This document shows, one piece after another, positions 43,928 to 52,531 of a stretch of 64,000 nucleotides of DNA. Position 1 is the first letter of the stretch. Each line of letters opens with the position of its first letter. The notes under the pieces were generated by a model. The model did no database searches, had not been told where the DNA came from, and saw only the letters and a list, made by a program, of their open reading frames with translations. The stretch comes from Rossellomorea vietnamensis (lineage in GTDB: Bacteria > Bacillota > Bacilli > Bacillales > Bacillaceae_B), in contig NZ_VTEH01000011.1 of NCBI RefSeq assembly GCF_008180615.1, positions 108,779 through 172,778 on the forward strand. Direction: 5' to 3'. Both the position numbers and the translations under genes were made by a program.

Positions 43928-44695
43928 ATGCAAGACATTCTGAAATCAGAAAACCTGTCAATCGATTTTGGCGGCCACCGTGCAGTTAATGGAATCACAG
44001 TAGCCATCAAGGAAAAGAAATTCACTTCTGTCATCGGTCCGAATGGCGCCGGAAAGACGACGTTGTTCAACCTGTTAAGCGGACAGCTGTCCCCCACCGA
44101 AGGGAAAATCATTTATAAAGGAGAGGACATCACATCCTTGTCCCCGACCGATCGGGCCAGGCGGGGAATCGGCCGTTCCTTCCAGATCACCAATGTATTC
44201 CCCAACCTGACCGTCCTTGAGAACGTCCGGCTCGCTGTTCAGTCCCAAGCGAAGGTCCGCTATCAGATTTTTGCCCATTACAAGCACTATAAAGCCATGA
44301 AAGAAAAAGCATTGGATTTGCTGGAAGTGGTTCTGTTGAAAGAAAAAGCAGACACGATTGCTATTAATCTGGCTCATGGAGAAAAAAGAAAGCTGGAAAT
44401 CGCGATGCTGCTCGCACTGGAAACCGATGTCCTGCTGCTTGATGAGCCGACGGCAGGCATGTCTATTGAAGAAGTGCCTGCCATTCTTGAAGTGATTAGA
44501 AAAATCAAGGAGCAGGGAGAGCGGACGATCGTCCTGATTGAACACAAGATGGATATGATCCTCGATTTGTCGGATGAGGTGCTCGTCTTGTTTCACGGAG
44601 AACTGCTCGCCCAAGGCAGCCCTGAAGATATCATGGAGAATGAAACGGTGCAGTCTGCTTATCTGGGAGGGTTGTATGATGAACACCTTGCTTGA
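43928..44695 (+). CDS. ABC transporter ATP-binding protein, LivG-like
   Basis: This 255-residue ATPase energises the HAAT-type importer. It has Walker A GPNGAGKT (37-44), the LivG-type insertion with GIGRSFQITNVFPNLTV, Walker B DVLLLDEPTAGM and the switch His in LIEHKMD. The signature motif is unusual: LAHGEKRKLEIA in place of LSYGQQR; the HGE form also occurs in UrtD-like and other HAAT ATPases. The start at 43928 has ACGAGGTGAACTCC. It overlaps livF by 20 nt. Confidence 0.9.
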   Translation: MQDILKSENLSIDFGGHRAVNGITVAIKEKKFTSVIGPNGAGKTTLFNLLSGQLSPTEGKIIYKGEDITSLSPTDRARRGIGRSFQITNVFPNLTVLENVRLAVQSQAKVRYQIFAHYKHYKAMKEKALDLLEVVLLKEKADTIAINLAHGEKRKLEIAMLLALETDVLLLDEPTAGMSIEEVPAILEVIRKIKEQGERTIVLIEHKMDMILDLSDEVLVLFHGELLAQGSPEDIMENETVQSAYLGGLYDEHLA

Positions 44696-45386
44696 GTTGA
44701 ATAATGTCCAAACACATATAGGCCAGTTTCACATTTTGCATGATATTTCATTTGAAGTACCTAAAGGTGAGGTGACCGTACTCCTCGGCCGGAACGGGGC
44801 GGGAAAGACAACTACCCTGAGGACAATCATGGGCTTGAACCCTGCAACTTCCGGCAGCATCTTATTCAAAGGAGAGGAAATTAACAAGTGGAAGCCCTAT
44901 ATGGTGGCGAAAAAGGGGATCGGCTACGTCCCGGAAGATCAAGGGGTTTTCGCAGATTTAACTGTTGGGGAAAACCTTCGTGTGGCCATGCAAAAGGAGG
45001 ATGAGACGACGGCAAAGCTGCTGGAATGGGTTCTCGAGCTTTTCCCGGATCTCAAGAAATTCTGGAAGAAGCCGGGCGGCCAGTTGAGCGGAGGGCAGAA
45101 GCAGATGCTCGCCATAGCCCGCGCCTATGTGAATGACAATGAACTTCTTTTAATTGATGAACCGAGTAAGGGGCTGGCTCCGATTGTAGTGGAAAAAGTA
45201 ATGGAAACGATTCAGCAGATGAAAGAAAAAACGACTATTGTTCTTGTGGAGCAGAACTTTATCATGGCAAGCAAAATCGGGGACAGCTTCCATATCATTG
45301 ATGATGGGCAGACGGTCCATAACGGCATAATGAGGGAGCTCAAGCAGGATAAAGCTTTAATGAAAAAATACCTTGGAATTGCTTAG
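44676..45386 (+). CDS. ABC transporter ATP-binding protein, LivF-like
   Basis: This 236-residue second ATPase has GRNGAGKTT, GIGYVPEDQGVFADLTV, a canonical LSGGQKQMLAIARA signature and LLLIDEPSKGLAP Walker B. The start at 44676 lies within the end of livG with GGGAGGGTTGT ahead, a sign of coupling. Together with LivG it makes the heterodimeric engine; livH follows after 11 bp. Confidence 0.9.
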   Translation: MMNTLLELNNVQTHIGQFHILHDISFEVPKGEVTVLLGRNGAGKTTTLRTIMGLNPATSGSILFKGEEINKWKPYMVAKKGIGYVPEDQGVFADLTVGENLRVAMQKEDETTAKLLEWVLELFPDLKKFWKKPGGQLSGGQKQMLAIARAYVNDNELLLIDEPSKGLAPIVVEKVMETIQQMKEKTTIVLVEQNFIMASKIGDSFHIIDDGQTVHNGIMRELKQDKALMKKYLGIA

Positions 45387-45397
45387 GAGGTGGAGAT

Positions 45398-46258
45398 GTG
45401 GACTTACTTTTCAGCTTAACCATCAATGGATTGGCAACCGGCATGCTCATCTTTTTGCTCGCTGCGGGGCTTACCCTTATTTTCGGACTGATGGATGTCC
45501 TTAACTTTGCTCATGGAGGATTGTTCGTCTGGGGGGCGTTCAGCGGTGTCTGGGCCTATAACCTGACAGAATCCTTCTGGGTCGGAATCATTGCGGCGAT
45601 CATTACCGGCCTCATTCTTGGAGCTGTAACTGAGTATCTGATCATCCGTCCGGTATACGGTAATCACACCCAGCAGATCTTGATCACCCTGGGCCTGATG
45701 CTGGTCCTTTCTGAACTGATAAAAGTAGTATTCGGGCCGGACCAGAAAGCGGCAGCCCCTCCTGAATTTCTTGCAGGAAGCTTTATGATCGGGGATGTCA
45801 TTTTAATTAAATACCGATTGTTCATCATCCTCGTGGGACTGATTGTATTTGCCATTACCTACTTTATTTTAAAAAGAACAAGGATCGGCCTGATCGTCCT
45901 GGCCGGCGTCATGAACAAGGAAATGGTTCAAACGCTTGGTATCAATATCCAAGTAGTCTTTACTCTTGTCTTCATGGCAGGGGCAGCCATGGCCGCACTC
46001 GGCGGGATGCTGATGGCTCCTTATTCGGGTGTGATCTATGCAGAAATGGGGCTGGAGTTCGGAATCCTCGCTTTCATCGTGGTGGTCATCGGCGGGATGG
46101 GAAGCTTCCCTGGATCACTCCTGGCAGCGATTCTGGTAGGGCTGGCTCAAGCCTACATGGCTTACTATGTACCGGCACTGTCGCTCGCTGTCAATATGCT
46201 TCTAATGACTGTCGTCTTGATTTTCAGGCCTCAGGGACTATTTATGGTGAAGGGGTGA
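45398..46258 (+). CDS. ABC transporter permease, LivH-like
   Basis: This 286-residue inner-membrane permease has about eight helices and the family stretches LIFGLMDVLNFAHGGLFVWGAF (near residue 27) and MAPYSGVIYAEMGLEFGILAFIVVVIGGMGSFPGSL. The start is GTG at 45398 with GCTTAGGAGGTGGAGAT. The MxLxFGxLAFIVVVIGGMGS block is the cytoplasmic loop that meets the ATPases. Confidence 0.9.
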   Translation: MDLLFSLTINGLATGMLIFLLAAGLTLIFGLMDVLNFAHGGLFVWGAFSGVWAYNLTESFWVGIIAAIITGLILGAVTEYLIIRPVYGNHTQQILITLGLMLVLSELIKVVFGPDQKAAAPPEFLAGSFMIGDVILIKYRLFIILVGLIVFAITYFILKRTRIGLIVLAGVMNKEMVQTLGINIQVVFTLVFMAGAAMAALGGMLMAPYSGVIYAEMGLEFGILAFIVVVIGGMGSFPGSLLAAILVGLAQAYMAYYVPALSLAVNMLLMTVVLIFRPQGLFMVKG

Positions 46259-46262
46259 AACA

Positions 46263-47270
46263 ATGCAGTCATTGCGCATGAACCACAGTACATGGATCTA
46301 TCTTGTCATCGCCCTTCTGCTCGCGGTTCTTCCCTTTATGGTGAGTGGAAGAAGCCTCTTGTTCCTAGTGATGCAAATTTTCATTCTCGGCATTTTCGCG
46401 ATGAGCTATGACTTGCTGCTCGGGTATACAGGAATTGTTTCGTTCGGGCACACAATGTTCTTTGGCATCGGGGCCTATTCCACAGCTGTCATGTTTAATA
46501 AGCAGGAACCGACACTGCTGACGCTGCTGCTTGGCATTGTCATTGCAGTCGTGGTGGCAGCCATTGTCAGCTTCATCGTGGGTGTCCTGACACTTCGTTT
46601 GAAAAGCCATTTTTATGCGATGTTGACCTTGGCATTGGCGGGACTGTTCCTGGTTGCTGCCGAAAAGTGGCGGAGTGTAACCGGCGGAGCGGATGGATTT
46701 ACGTTTTCCATTCCCGATATATTCAAGGACCGGACGACTCTTTATCTGACCTGCCTCATTGTGATGGTACTTGTCTTTTTTGGTCTAAAACGCTTCACTG
46801 AATCACCGCTGGGCAGGGTGCTTCTTGCCATCCGGGAGAATGAGGGCCGGACAGAATCACTCGGGTACAAAGTGCTTCATTACAAAGTAATTGTCAGTGT
46901 CGTTTCAGGAGTCGTCGCAAGCATTGCCGGGGTGTTATATATGCTGTCGCTCCGATTTGTCGATACGAGTGTATTTGCCACTGATGTCACGCTGGATGCT
47001 TTGCTGATGACGATCATTGGGGGAGTCGGCACATTGATTGGACCGATCATCGGGGCCGCACTGGTGGAGTTCGCCCATCACTGGCTGTCGGATCTCTCAG
47101 GTGTTCACTGGATTTTTGAAAGGTGGATCATTCTTTTCGGAACGGTGTATATACTCGCCGTCATCTTTTTTCCAAAAGGGATCGCCGGTACACTGCAAGA
47201 GGTTTTCAAAAAAAGGAGTGCAAGAAAGCGTGAAAAACCAGTGAAACCTGAAAAGAATATAGCCCGATAA
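46263..47270 (+). CDS. ABC transporter permease, LivM-like
   Basis: This 335-residue permease has about nine helices with DLLLGYTGIVSFGHTMFFGIGAY near residue 50 and the ATPase-contact region GRVLLAIRENEGRTESLGY. A basic tail (KKRSARKREKPVKPEK) ends it. AAGGGGTGAAACA precedes the ATG, 4 bp after livH. It completes a full LivGFHM-type importer with the lipoprotein at 42 kb. Confidence 0.9.
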   Translation: MQSLRMNHSTWIYLVIALLLAVLPFMVSGRSLLFLVMQIFILGIFAMSYDLLLGYTGIVSFGHTMFFGIGAYSTAVMFNKQEPTLLTLLLGIVIAVVVAAIVSFIVGVLTLRLKSHFYAMLTLALAGLFLVAAEKWRSVTGGADGFTFSIPDIFKDRTTLYLTCLIVMVLVFFGLKRFTESPLGRVLLAIRENEGRTESLGYKVLHYKVIVSVVSGVVASIAGVLYMLSLRFVDTSVFATDVTLDALLMTIIGGVGTLIGPIIGAALVEFAHHWLSDLSGVHWIFERWIILFGTVYILAVIFFPKGIAGTLQEVFKKRSARKREKPVKPEKNIAR

Positions 47271-47281
47271 AGGAGGATATG

Positions 47282-47473
47282 ATGAACCAGCTTATCACAT
47301 CGTTCATTGTCCGCTGCCATGTGATTGAATCTCATCAGCGGGATTACAGGATTAAGTTGACGCATGTTCAAGGAGAAAACGAAATTTCATTTGATTCTTT
47401 TGAAGATGCAATGAATCATATAAAGCAGACAGTCGAAGGATTGCAAAAATTACCAGAGGAGGACCGGAAATGA
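47282..47473 (+). CDS. Small operon protein, unknown function
   Basis: This 63-residue protein begins MNQLITSFIVRCHVIESHQ and is predicted as a three-strand, one-helix fold: RDYRIKLTHVQG, EISFDSFEDAMNHIKQ. AAAGGAGGATATG places the second of two consecutive ATGs at the better spacing. It lies tightly between livM and the FabH-like gene (4-nt overlap), so it belongs to the operon. I recognise no family; a small subunit or chaperone for the enzymes is possible. Confidence 0.7.
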   Translation: MNQLITSFIVRCHVIESHQRDYRIKLTHVQGENEISFDSFEDAMNHIKQTVEGLQKLPEEDRK

Positions 47474-48474
47474 ATGCCGGAATCAAAGGGCTGGGTGTAT
47501 ACATCCCCCAGCGGAAAATGACGGCTGCGGAGCTCGCGGAAAAAGCAGGGATGCCGGAGAACATTGTCATAGAGAAACTGGGAATCAAAGAAAAGCCGCT
47601 GCCGGGTCCCGATGATCATACATGCCAGATGGGAATCGAGGCAGCGCGGGATGCGATCAATAAAACAGGGGTGGATCCAGCCTCCATTGATATGGTGATC
47701 TATATCGGCGAGGAGTACAAAGAATATCCTCTCTGGACCGCAGCCATAAAGCTGCAGGAGGAGATAGGAGCCGTCAACGCGTTTGCCTTTGATATGGCAC
47801 TGCGCTGCGGCACGACGATCATGGCGGTTAAGATGTCCAAGGATATGATGATAGCAGACCCAGCTATTAAAACAGTACTGCTGGCAGGGGGCTATCGAAA
47901 TGTGGATTTCATAGATTATGAGAATCCGAGGACGAGGTTCATGTATAATCTCGGAGCAGGTGGAGCGGCGATGATTCTCGAAAGGGATACCGATCAAAAC
48001 ATCATCCTCGGCAGCCATATCATCACCGACGGATCCTTTTCAGAAGATGTGGTCGTTCCGGTTGGCGGCACAAAAAGCCCGTTGAATCCAGAAGCCCTGG
48101 AAGCAGGACTTTATCAATTGGATGTCCTTGATCCAGAAGGAATGAAGGCGCGCCTGGAAAAGAAATCGATGGAGAATTTCCTGAAAGTGATTAGAATCGC
48201 GCTTGAAAAGAGCGGATGCACCCAGGAAGACATTGACTACGTCGCAATTCTTCATATGAAAAGATCCGCCCACCACTATGTGCTGAATGAACTGGGGGTC
48301 AGCCCTGATAAATCTATCTATCTTGAAGACTATGGACATATCGGGCAGATGGACCAGATCATTTCCCTTCAGCTTGCAGAAGAGAGAGGGATGCTGAAGC
48401 CGGGGGATATAATCGTCCTGGTGAGCGCAGGGGTAGGTTATGCATGGGGAGCAAACGTCATTCGCTGGGGATGA
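47470..48474 (+). CDS. FabH/HMG-CoA synthase-like condensing enzyme
   Basis: This 334-residue protein has the thiolase fold of 3-oxoacyl-ACP synthase III. Cys113 in FDMALRCGTTIMA is the acyl-carrying residue; HMKRSAHHYVLNELG carries the His. In the position of FabH's Asn (GNTSAAS) it has YGHIGQMDQ, so His/Gln replace Asn. That departs from primer-type FabH and is nearer to HMG-CoA-synthase or beta-ketothiolase-like members. It could condense or cleave an acyl-CoA made by the ligase of the same operon. The start overlaps the preceding stop (ATGA), preceded by CCAGAGGAGGACCGGAA. Confidence 0.8.
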   Translation: MNAGIKGLGVYIPQRKMTAAELAEKAGMPENIVIEKLGIKEKPLPGPDDHTCQMGIEAARDAINKTGVDPASIDMVIYIGEEYKEYPLWTAAIKLQEEIGAVNAFAFDMALRCGTTIMAVKMSKDMMIADPAIKTVLLAGGYRNVDFIDYENPRTRFMYNLGAGGAAMILERDTDQNIILGSHIITDGSFSEDVVVPVGGTKSPLNPEALEAGLYQLDVLDPEGMKARLEKKSMENFLKVIRIALEKSGCTQEDIDYVAILHMKRSAHHYVLNELGVSPDKSIYLEDYGHIGQMDQIISLQLAEERGMLKPGDIIVLVSAGVGYAWGANVIRWG

Positions 48475-48489
48475 AAGGAAGGGGAAATT

Positions 48490-49401
48490 ATGGCGGAAAT
48501 CACGTTGAAGGAAGTTTCATTACAGAACGGGGAAACGATTGGATACCGAGAGCGTGAAGGCGGCAGCCAAACGGTTGTGCTTGTTCACGGCAACATGACG
48601 TCGTCTGCTCACTGGGACCTTGTACTTGAAAATATGGATGAAAGATATAAAGTATATGCGATTGATCTGAGAGGCTTCGGCACCTCCTCTTACCACAGGC
48701 CGATCCATTCTATTAAAGATTTTTCTGATGATGTAAAAGGGTTTGCGGATGTTCTGGACCTGAGCGGCTTTGCCCTGGTTGGCTGGTCTCTTGGAGGAGC
48801 CGTCTGCCAGCAGTTCTGTATCGATTATCCGGACAGGTGCAGCAAGCTTGTGCTTGTCGCCTCTGCATCTACAAGAGGCTACCCGTTTTTCGGCAGCAAT
48901 GACCAGGGACTTCCGGACCCGGAAAAAAGATTGAAAACGCTGGATGAGGTAAAGCGCGATCACGGAAAGACTCTCCCTGTCCAAGGTGCTTATGACCAGA
49001 AGAACCATGAACTGCTGAGAGCGATATGGAATGCGCTCATCTACACCAGTCACAAACCGGAACCGGAGAGATATGAAAAGTATCTTGATGATATGTGCAC
49101 ACAGCGGAACTTAGCCGATGTCTATCAGGCTTTGAATACCTTCAATATCAGCAAGCATGACAACGGATTAACGAAAGGAAACGGTGAAGTCGACACCATT
49201 GACATCCCAGTTCTTGCCTTAAGGGGAGACCGGGATCTTGTGGTCACAGAGAGAATGACCAAGGAATTGGTTGAGGATTTTGAAGGCAGGGTGAAGTTCA
49301 TAGAAATGAAGGACTGCGGGCATTCACCGCTGATTGATGATTTGGATGGGCTCTTGCGGCATATGGAGCAATTTTTGGAGAGGGAGGAACAGAAAGCATG
49401 A
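48490..49401 (+). CDS. Alpha/beta hydrolase
   Basis: This 303-residue protein has LVHGNMTSSAHW (32-42) as the oxyanion region, DLRGFGTSSYHRP, nucleophile elbow GWSLGG with Ser100, Asp in ALRGDRDLVV and His in DCGHSPLIDD. It has the cap-domain length of C-C hydrolases, haloperoxidase-like or ester hydrolases. In an operon with a CoA ligase and a ketoacyl enzyme it may hydrolyse a ring-opened or esterified intermediate; that is inference. GGAAGGGGAAATT precedes the ATG and it overlaps the next gene by 4 nt. Confidence 0.82.
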   Translation: MAEITLKEVSLQNGETIGYREREGGSQTVVLVHGNMTSSAHWDLVLENMDERYKVYAIDLRGFGTSSYHRPIHSIKDFSDDVKGFADVLDLSGFALVGWSLGGAVCQQFCIDYPDRCSKLVLVASASTRGYPFFGSNDQGLPDPEKRLKTLDEVKRDHGKTLPVQGAYDQKNHELLRAIWNALIYTSHKPEPERYEKYLDDMCTQRNLADVYQALNTFNISKHDNGLTKGNGEVDTIDIPVLALRGDRDLVVTERMTKELVEDFEGRVKFIEMKDCGHSPLIDDLDGLLRHMEQFLEREEQKA

Positions 49402-50129
49402 GCAGACTGAGAGGCAAAACAGCTGTGATCACCGGGGCGGCTAACGGCATCGGACTTGAAGCGGCCCGAACGTTCAAGCGGGAAGGCGCAAACGTTGTGA
49501 TCGCCGATTTTAACGAAGAGGCAGGCAAGAAAGCGGAGGAAGCGAATCCAGGAGTCGTTTTTGTCAGGGTGGATGTTTCGGACAGGGATAGTGTCGACAG
49601 CCTCGTCCAAACTGTCATCGACCGTTTCGGAACCATCGATATCCTTATCAATAATGCGGGCATCACAAGAGATTCCATGCTCTCAAAAATGACGAGCGAG
49701 CAATTTCAGCAAGTCATCAATGTGAATTTAACGGGAGTATTTCATTGCACACAGGCCGTATTGCCTTACATGGCAGAGCAGGGAAGCGGCAAAATCATCA
49801 ACACTTCTTCTGTAACGGGTACCTATGGCAATGTTGGACAGACAAACTATGCGGCAGCCAAGGCCGGGGTGATCGGCATGACAAAAACATGGGCAAAGGA
49901 GCTTGCCAGAAAAGGCATCAATGTCAATGCAGTGGCGCCGGGTTTCACTGAAACAGCCATGGTTGCCGAAGTTCCGGAAAAAGTGATTGAAAAAATGAAA
50001 GCCCAGGTTCCGATGGGACGCCTAGGGAAGCCCGAGGATATCGCCAATGCCTATCTGTTTCTGGCGAGCAGCGAATCAGATTATGTCAATGGCCATGTTC
50101 TTCATGTCGATGGAGGAATCATGATGTAG
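49398..50129 (+). CDS. 3-oxoacyl reductase (FabG/PhaB-type SDR)
   Basis: This 243-residue SDR has TGAANGIG (11-19), NNAGITRD, the catalytic NTSSVTG Ser, Tyr and Lys in NYAAAKAG and VAPGFTETAM. It is very close to FabG/PhaB. It could reduce a 3-ketoacyl-CoA or oxidise the hydroxyl in reverse. The phaC/phaR locus lacks its own phaB, so a supply role for (R)-3-hydroxyacyl-CoA is conceivable but the operon context argues for a dedicated catabolic step. Start codon overlaps the hydrolase stop; GAGAGGGAGGAACAGAAAGC precedes it. Confidence 0.88.
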   Translation: MSRLRGKTAVITGAANGIGLEAARTFKREGANVVIADFNEEAGKKAEEANPGVVFVRVDVSDRDSVDSLVQTVIDRFGTIDILINNAGITRDSMLSKMTSEQFQQVINVNLTGVFHCTQAVLPYMAEQGSGKIINTSSVTGTYGNVGQTNYAAAKAGVIGMTKTWAKELARKGINVNAVAPGFTETAMVAEVPEKVIEKMKAQVPMGRLGKPEDIANAYLFLASSESDYVNGHVLHVDGGIMM

Positions 50130-50145
50130 AAGAGGAGAGAGTGGA

Positions 50146-51639
50146 GTGAGCTATGAAATCGATTGGGTGAAGAGCAGGTCTGACTTATTTCCAGAAAAAT
50201 GCGCTGTCATTGATTCCGTTACACAGGATTCCTGGACCTACAAAGAACTGAATGAGCGCGCATCCCGGCTCGCTGGCCTGTTTCTGGCACAGGGAGTTGA
50301 AAAAGGTGACCGTATTGCACTTTTTTCTGAAAATCATATAAGTTATTTCGATTTTCTGTTTGCCTGTTTAAAAATAGGAGCAGTTTTTGTGCCGTTGAAT
50401 TGGAGGCTTTCGACCGACGAACTTCAGTTTGTGGTGTCTGACGCAGCTCCAGTGATCATGGGGGTGCAGTCCTGTTTCATTAAACAGGCAAGCGGGCTTC
50501 AGGAGGATTTTTATTTAATAGAAGTGGACTCCAATAACTACCTGGACCAATTTCCAGCTGTTGACAGGCTGCGCAAACCTCTTCTGCAGGAGTTCGATCC
50601 GCTTGCGATGATCTATACCGGCGGCACTACGGGACAGCCAAAAGGGGCGGTTCTCTCTCATCGTTCGATCATGTGGAATGCCGTAAACACCATCGTCAGC
50701 TGGAATCTCACAGATAGGGATACCACGATGACATGCATCCCGATGTTCCATACCGGCGGCCTGAATGCTTTGTCGGTCCCCGTTCTGATTGCGGGCGGAA
50801 CGGTTGTTTTATCACCAGGATTCGAACCTGAACAGGCAGTGAAGGACCTTATCAAATACAAGTGCTCCATCGTCCTGTTTGTTCCGACCATGTACCACAT
50901 GTTGACGAGAACAAAGGAGTTCAAGAGTGCTAAGTTTCCGGACATGAAGGTCTTTTTGTCTGGAGGGGCTCCTTGTCCCATGGGCATCTATGATGTTTTC
51001 AGCAGCAAGGGACTGGCATTCAAAGAAGGATACGGATTGACTGAAGCGGGACCGAATAACTTTTACATCGATCCCCGGGAAGCCCTTCAGCGAAGAGGCT
51101 CAGTAGGGAAGCCGATGCTGTTCAATGCTGTGAAGGTTGTGAAAGAAACCGGAGATGAAGCAGATCCTGGTGAAGTAGGCGAGCTGTATCTGCGCGGCAG
51201 CCACCTGTTTGAATACTATTGGAACAAAGAAGAAGAGACGAAGGAAGTGTGGAGGGACGGCTGGTTTCAAACAGGAGACCTGGCCATGAAGGATGAAGCT
51301 GGCTACTACTATATCGTCGGCAGGAAAAAAGATATGATCATTACGGGCGGGGAAAATGTCTATCCCTTGGAAATTGAAAACTGGCTCGAATGCCATGAGA
51401 CTGTAGAAGAAGTCGCGGTCATCGGAATCCCTGATGACAAATGGGGAGAAAAAGTAGTGGCCTTCATTACGGCTGGCAGCCCTGGCCTTACAGAAGAAGT
51501 TCTGGTGAATTACTGCAAGAAAAAACTGGCGAAATACAAAATACCAAAAAACTTCTATTTCATTGACGAGCTCCCGAAAACCCATGTGGGCAAAATCAAT
51601 AAAAATGAGCTGCGGAAGAGTTTGGATAAGGTGACGTAA
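50146..51639 (+). CDS. AMP-forming acyl-CoA ligase
   Basis: This 497-residue enzyme activates a carboxylic acid to its CoA thioester with ATP. Motifs: P-loop-like MIYTGGTTGQPKGA (about 160-172), EGYGLTEAGP, GWFQTGDLA, GRKKDMIITGGENVYP and the C-terminal catalytic Lys in PKTHVGKINKNELR. It is a stand-alone cyclohexanecarboxylate/long-chain/aromatic-type ligase; the acid cannot be deduced. The start is GTG at 50146 with AAGAGGAGAGAGTGGA. It is the last gene of the operon. Confidence 0.9.
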   Translation: MSYEIDWVKSRSDLFPEKCAVIDSVTQDSWTYKELNERASRLAGLFLAQGVEKGDRIALFSENHISYFDFLFACLKIGAVFVPLNWRLSTDELQFVVSDAAPVIMGVQSCFIKQASGLQEDFYLIEVDSNNYLDQFPAVDRLRKPLLQEFDPLAMIYTGGTTGQPKGAVLSHRSIMWNAVNTIVSWNLTDRDTTMTCIPMFHTGGLNALSVPVLIAGGTVVLSPGFEPEQAVKDLIKYKCSIVLFVPTMYHMLTRTKEFKSAKFPDMKVFLSGGAPCPMGIYDVFSSKGLAFKEGYGLTEAGPNNFYIDPREALQRRGSVGKPMLFNAVKVVKETGDEADPGEVGELYLRGSHLFEYYWNKEEETKEVWRDGWFQTGDLAMKDEAGYYYIVGRKKDMIITGGENVYPLEIENWLECHETVEEVAVIGIPDDKWGEKVVAFITAGSPGLTEEVLVNYCKKKLAKYKIPKNFYFIDELPKTHVGKINKNELRKSLDKVT

Positions 51640-51641
51640 CG

Positions 51642-51680
51642 AAGCATCCCGCCACACTAGAATGTGGGCGGGTGCTTTTT
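51642..51680 (+). terminator. Terminator of the transporter/ligase operon
   Basis: Stem AAGCATCCCGCCACA / TGTGGGCGGGTGCTT with TTTT tail. Confidence 0.9.
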
Positions 51681-51802
51681 GTGTAAGAAGGAGATTGTCG
51701 GGAAAAAGTGGATTTTTAGGATGCTGGTGTGTTCGGTAAGGGTGAAAAATGGTGGGGTTAGCTGGGAAACATGCCAAAAAAGTGGTGGCCCTCTGAAAAA
51801 TA

Positions 51803-52170
51803 TCAAGAAAACCACCGGATATTGGCCCGCAAATCGAGTTTACGGGCCGTTGAGATCAAGAGAACCACCGGATGTTGGCCTGCAAATCGAGTTTACGGGC
51901 CGTTGAGATCAAGAAAACCACCGGAAGTTGGCCTGCAAATCGAGTTTACGGGCCGTTGAGATTAAGAAAAGGACCGGGTGTTGGCCCGCAAATCGAGTTT
52001 ACGGGCCGTTGAGATCAAGAAAAGGACCGGATGTTGGCCCGTAAATCCAATTTGCGGGCTGTTGAGATTAAGGAAAGCACCAGATGTTGGCCCGCAAATC
52101 GAGTTTACGGGCCGTTGAGATCAAGAAAACCACCGGATGTTGGTCCGCAAATCCAGTCAAAAAGGCCAAT
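51803..52170. repeat. 53-bp tandem array, six full units and one partial
   Basis: CGGGCC/CGGGCT occurs at 51843, 51896, 51949, 52002, 52055 and 52108, exactly 53 bp apart. Each unit carries the dyad GGCCCG-c-AAA..TTT-a-CGGGCC. In unit 5 both inner bases change (cTAAAT..ATTTG) so that a T-G pair is possible. No start codon with ribosome binding site explains the open frames across it. Confidence 0.93.
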
Positions 52171-52319
52171 TCTGGTATAGACGTCCAAAAAGGATTTTAG
52201 TGTCTTTTAGCGAATTTACATAAGAAGGTAATATTTCGGTACAAGCCATGAAAGTCACTGCATATATTTTTATAGAGGCCATTCTGGAATGGTGTTCTTA
52301 AAAGATAAGAAAGTATAAA

Positions 52320-52480
52320 ATTTCAGTTTGAAAATTAGGGAGCGTTCTGAATCCAGCTCCAGCGCCCGAGGGTCCGTACCCACTGGAACGGACTTACCCC
52401 CTCGGGATCAAATAACCCAAAGCAAATAAAAGTAAAGCCCGCTTTTTTTCTCCAGGGAACATTTGCCTGTCGGAGCTAAA
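52320..52480 (-). repeat. GACAGGCAAATGTTCC-type dispersed repeat, copy 3
   Basis: Reverse-complement relative of the copy at 30600: AATCCAGCTCCAGCGCCCGA, GGGTCCGTACCCACTGGAAC, CCCCCTCGGGATCAAATAAC and AACATTTGCCTGTCGG occur in order. It ends about 50 bp before the regulator gene. Confidence 0.85.
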
Positions 52481-52531
52481 CAGCGCATGCACTTCTTAAA
52501 TGAAATCACAATAGAGAAAGGAGGAAAAGAG

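Noticed and set aside
43640..43933. 97-codon minus-strand frame across the GC-rich repeat
   Set aside because: It coincides with a dispersed intergenic element and a degenerate MITE-like copy, with no ribosome binding site.
44075..44686. 203-codon antisense frame opposite livG
   Set aside because: livG has complete ABC motifs; the antisense product is His/Gln-rich without recognisable features.
51664..51959. Short open frames with repeated segments over the 53-bp array
   Set aside because: They follow the repeat, lack translation signals and start inside the operon terminator region.
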